Assembly: GCA_922989275.2 (NCBI GenBank)
Contig: OV277857.1
Location: 1,426,001-1,490,000 of the forward strand
DNA: 64,000 nt
Direction of reading: 5' to 3'
DNA from: Gari tellinella
Lineage: Eukaryota; Mollusca; Bivalvia; Cardiida; Psammobiidae
Part shown: in pieces, positions 58,439-64,000 of the stretch
Numbering within the stretch: the first letter of the stretch is position 1
How the letters are laid out: every line of letters begins with the position of its first letter
Notes under the pieces: generated by a model
Told to the model about the DNA's origin: nothing
The model's database searches: none
What the model saw: only the letters and a program-made list of their open reading frames with translations
Made by a program: the position numbers and the translations under genes

Positions 58439-59597
58439 GTAAGTTGAATGAATCTTTAGAGATTTTGTTTGTTGAACAAAAATACAAAGCCTTATCATAT
58501 CATACCAGTTTAAGCTCACTGAACGAATGTCCAGTAGAGTTTTTGTTGACACTGGCGTTGCCATTCCCATTAGCGTTAGCAGTTTCAAAAAAGTGTTCAC
58601 AACTTATATGCTTTTTCATCTATATCCTTCATCACACTTGCCTTCAGGCAAGACTTTTCCGACCATGTGACATTTTGGACCCAAGTGACCTAGAACTCGG
58701 CCATTTCCATTTAAGTTTCAAAATGTGTTTTAACTTTGGAAAAATGCTTATAACTCCTCTATGTTCCTTGAGATATTGCTTTCCTATTTAGTATGCATGT
58801 GTATATGGACAAGACCTTTTTTGTGCAAGCAAAAACTTGACCCCAGTGACCTTGACCTTGAACTTAGGGCCCACCTTTAGGTTTCCAAATCTGTGTAGGA
58901 TTCAAAAAGTGCTTATAACTCCTATGTCCCTTTAGGTATTGCTTTCATATTTGATACGCATGTGTATATGGACAAGACCCTTCCATGTGCATCAGAATAT
59001 TTGACCCTAGTGACCTTCTCATTGAACTTATGTCCCATGTTTAGGTTTTGAAATCTTGCTTTTATTTATGGACAAGACTTTTCCTTGCACGTGAAACGTT
59101 TGACCCCAGTAACCTTGACCTCAGACTCTGCTTTTGAATATTGAAATGTGCCGCTGGTGAGCCTTGTTGTCTCTCTGACAGCTCTTGTCCAAACTAAAAT
59201 ACCATTTCTGGAATTGTACATGGACATGGCCTTTCCATGCACACAAAAAGATTGACCCCAGTGTCCTTGACCTTGAACTTAGGGCCGGCACTTAAGTTTT
59301 GAACTCTGTGTTTAGGTTTCTAAAAATGTTCAAAACTCATATGTCCGTTGAGGTTGTTATTGGTTACATATTTGTTATGCATGTGTACATGGACAAAACC
59401 TTTCCATGCACACAAAAAATTGATCCCTGTGACTTTGACCTTAGACTCTACTTTTAAGTTTTGATAAGTGCTGTCTGCAAGCTTTGTTGTTTCTGACAAC
59501 TGTTGTCCAAACAACCATTCCCAGAAATGTCCTTTTTATACACTCGTCTTCTGACAGGGAACACCCATGGCAAGCTGGCTTGGCTTTACCAGTATCT
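58439..59597. repeat. intron-like stretch with irregular tandem repeats
   Basis: The first ~60 bp copy the start of intron 1 (56,255-56,312). From about 58,640 to 59,520 there are five or six irregular units with ATGGACAAGACCTTTCCATG and GTGACCTTGACCTTGAACTT, the style of pearl core repeats. No coding frame with a family signature. Confidence 0.6.
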
Positions 59598-59848
59598 GGG
59601 GCCCGTTTTACTAAACAACTTACGCAAAATTTTTGTGTAAGTCAAAATCGTTTAACTCTTTATTTTTCGATCATAATCGTTTGCAAACAGCAAATAGCCA
59701 GATCAGAGGACGCGCTAAAAGCGCGTCCTCTGATCTGGCTATTTGCTGTTTGTAGCAAGTGATAATAAAATATATAAATTAAAATTTAAAATTTAAAATT
59801 TTGACTTACGCAAAATTTTTGCATAAGTAGTTTAGTAAAACGGGCCCC
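59598..59848. mobile_element. MITE family A containing a TTAA-B-like hairpin
   Basis: GGGGCCCGTTTTACTAAACA to the complement. The interior is a perfect ~70-bp palindrome (59,682-59,752) on CAAACAGCAAATAGCCAGAT with centre GCGCTAAAAGCGC, unlike the TTTGGAATCGTC centre of the other family-A copies. Confidence 0.75.
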
Positions 59849-60223
59849 TGCTCTCTAACTAAAAAAGTTTTCAACTAGGCTTCACCAATGTAACTGACAA
59901 TGTTTCTTGCCACAAAACTCAGGCCAAGTTCAATAATCAACAAAATCCCACCAGGCATTTAGGAGTTATGGCCCTTGAATTTGTTGAATTGCTGACCTTT
60001 GACCTTGATCTCTAGGGTCAATGTTGAGATTTGCATTAAAGTCAGTTCTGAAGTAATGACATCTTCATATGCTGATGCCCGTTAATGAGTAGACCATGTT
60101 GCATTTCAGTTTGATGACCTTGATTTCTAGGGTCAATATTAAGTTATGCTTTAAAGAGTGTTCTGGACTAACGACTGCACCCACTGTCGAAAAACAGGCT
60201 ATGAAGTAAAGAGTTAAAAATGC
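59849..60223. other. pearl-like core fragments, no gene seen
   Basis: TTGACCTTGATCTCTAGGGTC and GATTTCTAGGGTCAATATTA mark two degenerate units. No ends visible. Confidence 0.4.
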
Positions 60224-61190
60224 TTAAATTTTCCCCCCATAGAAGTGTCTTTTAGCAAATACGATTTATTCCTCCGCTGAAGAAAAAAGTTTTAATCTGT
60301 TTAAATTTAATCTGTCATGAATATATATTATATGGAATATTTTCCATATTCTAGCACATGATAGCTTAAAGCACGCTGAAAGTAAAGCAGAATACGCCTT
60401 AAGGCGCATTCTGCTTTACTTTCAACCTGCTTTATGTAGTCACCCATCTTCAATCCTAGAAATAAGCTATCAGGCAAAGGGTTAAAAGCAAAAACAAAAT
60501 CCGATTGCTACAATTAACTCTTAACTCATAGTCTATTTCTGTTATCAAATATAGGTGACGACTTAAAGCAGGATTAAAATAAAGCAGAATGAGCCTTATC
60601 CCATTAACCCTTAATTAAATACACCTTTTTACGGTTTTAATTTATTAATCCACTGAAGAAAATACTGTAGTTTCAAATTATACAGTCATTAATATGAAGC
60701 ATAAGAAACAAGTTCTACATTGAAGCAGAGGGTAGCTTAAAGCAGGCTGAAAGTAAAGCAGAATGTGCATTAAGGCACATTCTGCTTTACTTTCAACCTG
60801 CTTTAAGTAGTAACTCCTCTTCAAAACTTGAAATAGGCTATGGGGTAAAGGGTTTCTTTCAACCTGCTTTAAGCTACCATCTGCTAGAATATAGAAAATA
60901 TTCCCTATGATAAATTTTCATGATTGGGTAAATTGGAACAATTCTTTAGTGGAGAAATAAAAGTGTAAAAAATTGATATCTATTGAGTTATGAGTTAAAT
61001 ACCGCTAGATAAAATTATTAGATCTATAGTAAAAGAAATTAACCCATTACCCCATAGCCTGTTTCCAGTTTTGAAGACAGGTGACCACTTAAAACAGGTT
61101 GAAAGTAAAGCAGAATGTGCCTTAAGGCACATTCTGCTTTACTTTCAACCTGCTTTAAGCTATTATCTGCTAGAATATAGAAAATTATAA
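60224..61190. mobile_element. series of TTAA-C MITEs, one nested
   Basis: Single copy at about 60,224-60,485. A nest at 60,521-60,998 whose inner copy is about 60,596-60,854. A 3'-truncated copy at 61,039-61,190, 34 bp before the long transposase exon. Sequence between nest and exon (AAATTATTAGATCTATAGTA) corresponds to 57,370-57,395 in intron 1. Confidence 0.65.
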
Positions 61191-61223
61191 AAGGTCTAAA
61201 AGAAATTTATTTTTCCTTTTCAG

Positions 61224-63218
61224 ATCCGGCCTAGGCAGAAATTAGAAAAAAGAAAATACTCACCAGAAGTAATGCTAAAGGCATACAATGAAGTCATAGA
61301 AACTGGCCGTCCCGTTAAAACCACTGCCAGGAAATATGGCATTCCAATGCAGACATTGTGGGACAGGGTTAGTGGTAAAGTAAATCCAGAGAACTGTTTA
61401 CGCGGCCCAAACTTGTTGCTTTCATCGGAAGAAGAACAAAAACTTGTGGAACATGTGTTGAGCCTTTTAGAAAGTGGCAAGGAGTGCAACAGTATTCAGC
61501 TTCGGCAACTTGGTGGTGAACTTTCGTTTAAATTAGGCCATAAGGAAACACCAAAAGCATTAAGCATTAATTGGCTTTATGGATTTCTTAAACGCTGGAA
61601 TCTTAAACTATCTTCACTAAAAGTTAAACCTAAACGTCTTGAAAGCTCCACAGTTAAACCTAAACGTCTTGAAAGCTCCACAGTTCAACCTAAAAGTCTT
61701 GAAAGCTCCACAGTTCAACCTAAAAGTCTTGAAAGCTCCACAGTTCAACCTAAAAGTCTTGAAAGCCCCAGCGCAGAGAGTGCCTTACCTGAACACATCT
61801 CATCATACTATGATCATTTAAATGAAATTCTGGAAAAGTATGACCTGAAAGATAAACCGCAGCATATTTTCAAACTGGATGAGATAGTATTACAGCCATA
61901 TCATAAACCCAACAAGGTCATTGCAGCACCAAAAAGTAAAAAAAAGTCTAAATACTCACAAAAAACACAGAAAGCACAAAAATCAACCACCATCACATTA
62001 ATTGGTTGTGCAAATGCTATTGGAAAAAGTCTGCCGCCTTACTTTGTTTTCAAAGGGAAGAGATTAGATCCTGATCTGATGAAAGGGGCCAGTGCTGGTG
62101 CTAGAGCTGGTTTGTCAGATAGTGGATGGTGCAGCTCCACCATGTTCCAGAAATACCTGGAGGAGCACTTTCTGCCGTACGCCAGGTTTTCAACTGATGC
62201 CTCTCAGCCTTTACTTCTCCTCTATGATGGCAGCTCATCACACTTCACTTCCCTCATTGAATGGGCAAAGGAAAAACACCTGCTTCTTTTTGTTCTGCCG
62301 CCTCATACGAATCAGTTGCTGAAGCCGTTAGATATGGGCGTTTATGTAGGTTTTAAGTCCTACTTCAACAGAGAGTGTAGTTTGTACATGAAGAGAAACA
62401 AGAGTGATGAAGTGAGCAAGAACAACTTGTGTGAGCTAGCATGCAATGCCTACATGAAGTTTGTGTCAACAGCTAACATACAAACAGCTTTTAGTAAAAC
62501 TGGGGTACATCCATTCTGTAAACAAAACATTCCTGCTGAAAGACTAGAGCCAGCTGAGGCAATCAAAGAAGAAGACCAACAACAACCAGTGAGAAAGGTA
62601 ACAATAAGGCTGGGTATAGAGGAGGTCAACAGGTTTCTCCTCGATAAATCTGAGAAAGAAACCAAGACATCTGAGGAAATGAGTACAGACGAAATCAATA
62701 CAGAAGAAATCAATACAGATAATATTAATACAGATGAAATCAATACAGATGAAATCAATACAGATGAAACAAGTACAACTGTACCAAGACCATGTGCTGG
62801 CCAGTCTACCATGACAGAGGAGCAGTGCCACCTTCAGCTAATACAGTACTATGAGCAAGATGAATCTCCAAAATCACAGGAAAACAACTCAACATCACCG
62901 CATAAGAATACAAAATCAAATAAACGTAGAAAAACTTCAAGCTCCCCAAAACCATCAATAAGTGAACTGGAGAGTGAGAATTTGGCTGATAGCAGTCAAA
63001 CAAGTGACACTATGGAGGATAACTCTACGTCAGAAACATGCTGTGTGTGTAAATCTCTCTCCCCAATGGCCCTGAATGACTGTTCCTATTATGTCAATGT
63101 CAAGTGGGTACAGTGTGATAAACCTGGCTGTACACATTGGGCTCATGTCAAATTCTGCACAAAGGAGTCTGTGATTAGACGACATAGTACATTTCTGTGC
63201 CCACACTGTGTTGAATAA
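61224..63218 (+). CDS. Tigger/pogo-like transposase exon with PHD finger
   Basis: 664 codons and TAA, after the acceptor TTTTTCCTTTTCAG. I number from Ile at 61,224; the first in-frame Met is residue 17. psq HTH about 10-53 (TARKYGIPMQTLWDRV), CENP-B HTH about 64-128 (ending NWLYGFLKRWNLKL), then five 10-residue repeats (VKPKRLESST / VQPKSLESST, 133-182). DDE_1-type catalytic domain: D219 in FKLDEIV, D335 in LLLYDGSSSH, D370 in LKPLDMGVY; 34 residues separate the last two. Supporting blocks are GCANAIGKSLPPYFVFKGKR and FVLPPHTNQLLKPLD. An acidic linker has six INTDE-type repeats (about 488-517). The C-terminus (606-663) is a PHD-type zinc finger: CCVC, KWVQCDKPGC, HWAH, FC, CPHC. Catalytic residues and frame are intact, so it is either a recent transposon or a host gene derived from one. 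No CAGT-type terminal repeats were found around the locus. Confidence 0.88.
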   Translation: MRPRQKLEKRKYSPEVMLKAYNEVIETGRPVKTTARKYGIPMQTLWDRVSGKVNPENCLRGPNLLLSSEEEQKLVEHVLSLLESGKECNSIQLRQLGGELSFKLGHKETPKALSINWLYGFLKRWNLKLSSLKVKPKRLESSTVKPKRLESSTVQPKSLESSTVQPKSLESSTVQPKSLESPSAESALPEHISSYYDHLNEILEKYDLKDKPQHIFKLDEIVLQPYHKPNKVIAAPKSKKKSKYSQKTQKAQKSTTITLIGCANAIGKSLPPYFVFKGKRLDPDLMKGASAGARAGLSDSGWCSSTMFQKYLEEHFLPYARFSTDASQPLLLLYDGSSSHFTSLIEWAKEKHLLLFVLPPHTNQLLKPLDMGVYVGFKSYFNRECSLYMKRNKSDEVSKNNLCELACNAYMKFVSTANIQTAFSKTGVHPFCKQNIPAERLEPAEAIKEEDQQQPVRKVTIRLGIEEVNRFLLDKSEKETKTSEEMSTDEINTEEINTDNINTDEINTDEINTDETSTTVPRPCAGQSTMTEEQCHLQLIQYYEQDESPKSQENNSTSPHKNTKSNKRRKTSSSPKPSISELESENLADSSQTSDTMEDNSTSETCCVCKSLSPMALNDCSYYVNVKWVQCDKPGCTHWAHVKFCTKESVIRRHSTFLCPHCVE

Positions 63219-63269
63219 AATGTCCCGGTACATCTATGAAAATGTGTAAATATTTTGGCATTTTTCAGA

Positions 63270-63465
63270 GCTCCAGATAAGGGGAGTATTTCAAAAACTA
63301 AAATCTTTATTTCTGAATTAAACCCTATGGAGTCACTACTCGTTAGAATCGTCTCTTCGAGACGATTCTAATGAGTAGTCACACCATAGGATTTGGTGCT
63401 GAAACTCTTACTAGCAAGAAAATGTTGTATTTGTTCAGTTTACTCCCTCTTATCTGGAGCCCTGA
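63270..63465. mobile_element. 196-bp MITE with GCTCCAGATAAGGGGAGTA ends
   Basis: GCTCCAGATAAGGGGAGTAT at the left and the complement GAGGGAGTAAACTG...TTATCTGGAGC-type arms at the right (CTCCCTCTTATCTGGAGC). The centre is a perfect hairpin on AGAATCGTCTCTTCGAGACG. It lies 50 bp past the transposase stop codon. Confidence 0.75.
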
Positions 63466-63602
63466 TTTTTGGCTCATCTGTTACTAAAAAAAAATTGAGT
63501 TAAAAATGAGCTGTTGTCATTTTGGTGTTGTCGTCTGAAATCTTTGTAAGCATTAACTTCTTCAATTTTTCATCTGCAACCTTCATTTTCGGTATGCATC
63601 AA

Positions 63603-64000
63603 GGCTCCAGATAACGGGAGTATTTAACCCTTTACCCTGTAGAAGCGCTTTTTAGCACATTCAGTTTCTTCCTCTGCTAAAGAAAATAGTTCCAATTTAT
63701 ACAGTCATGAATATGTATCATGTGGAATATTTTCTCTATTCTAGCAGGTGGTAGCTTATAGCAGGCTTAAAGTAAAACATAATGCACCTTAATGCGCATT
63801 CTGTTTTACTTTCAACATCCTTTAAGTAGTCACCTATCTTCAAAACTTGAAACAGGCTATGGGGTAAAGGGTAAAAAAAAAATAAAAAAAAATTCTGCAT
63901 TAAACCCTATAGTGCTACTACTCATTAAAATCGTTTCTTCAAGATAGGATTTGGTTCTGAAATGAGTGAGAAATGTGGGGTTTGTACAGTTTACTCCCTC
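63603..64000. mobile_element. second GCTCCAGATAA MITE, split by a TTAA-C element, cut by window end
   Basis: The left part GGCTCCAGATAACGGGAGTA at 63,603-63,625 is followed by a TTAA-C element (63,626 to about 63,873, TTAACCCTTTACCCTGTAGA to GGGGTAAAGGGTAA). It continues with CCCTATAGTGCTACTACTCA, the interior of the GCTCCAGATAA MITE, up to CAGTTTACTCCCTC at the edge. Confidence 0.7.

Noticed and set aside
62450..62831. Minus-strand frames of 120 and 95 codons with repeated SSVLIS / CIDF patterns.
   Set aside because: Antisense shadows of the acidic repeat in the transposase exon.

Overview
This is eukaryotic, AT-rich, repeat-dominated genomic DNA, most likely from a bivalve mollusc. The clues are introns with GT/AG borders, very dense short inverted-repeat elements, and 'pearl'-type elements (tandem core repeats followed by a GACG/ACGG microsatellite) of the kind known from bivalves. 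I cannot name the species. Only two protein-coding loci are well supported; almost all other short open frames are chance frames inside repeats.

Left part (1-22.3 kb): a minus-strand ECH1 gene (delta3,5-delta2,4-dienoyl-CoA isomerase, fatty-acid beta-oxidation) with seven recognisable coding exons between 19,215 and 6,675. All three catalytic acidic residues and a C-terminal SKL peroxisomal signal are present; exon 1 was not found. A single exon of a second, diverged ECH1 paralogue lies at 583-671, with the rest of that copy presumably off the left edge. The introns are packed with several MITE families, including two with TTAA ends (piggyBac-like) and a family beginning GGGGCCCG.

Middle part (22.3-51.2 kb): no gene seen. 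It is organised as a large imperfect inverted structure. A 34-bp minisatellite of about 97 copies (22,741-26,040) is matched by an equally long array in the opposite orientation (47,220-50,555). Inside these lie two blocks of a ~380-bp dimeric satellite, again in opposite orientation (27,650-31,210 and 44,040-46,990). The space between holds a cluster of ~300-bp elements with palindromic TGTCTTTAAAGACA ends, pearl-like elements and a decayed PIF/Harbinger transposon (38,201-41,279) with its own nested repeats.

Right part (51-64 kb): a pogo/Tigger-like transposase locus on the plus strand with a small first exon (56,200-56,254), a truncated HTH-only exon (57,689-58,438) and a long exon (61,224-63,218) encoding psq and CENP-B HTH domains, a complete D/D/D catalytic domain and a C-terminal PHD finger. 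All junctions are phase 0, and the layout shows a local tandem duplication. TA-flanked MITEs with CAGT...AAC(C/T)TC ends, the kind such a transposase could mobilise, sit in its first intron and elsewhere in the window. Around the locus, TTAA MITEs are nested inside one another up to three deep. Coordinates of repeats are from reading by eye and may be off by a few bases to a few tens of bases.
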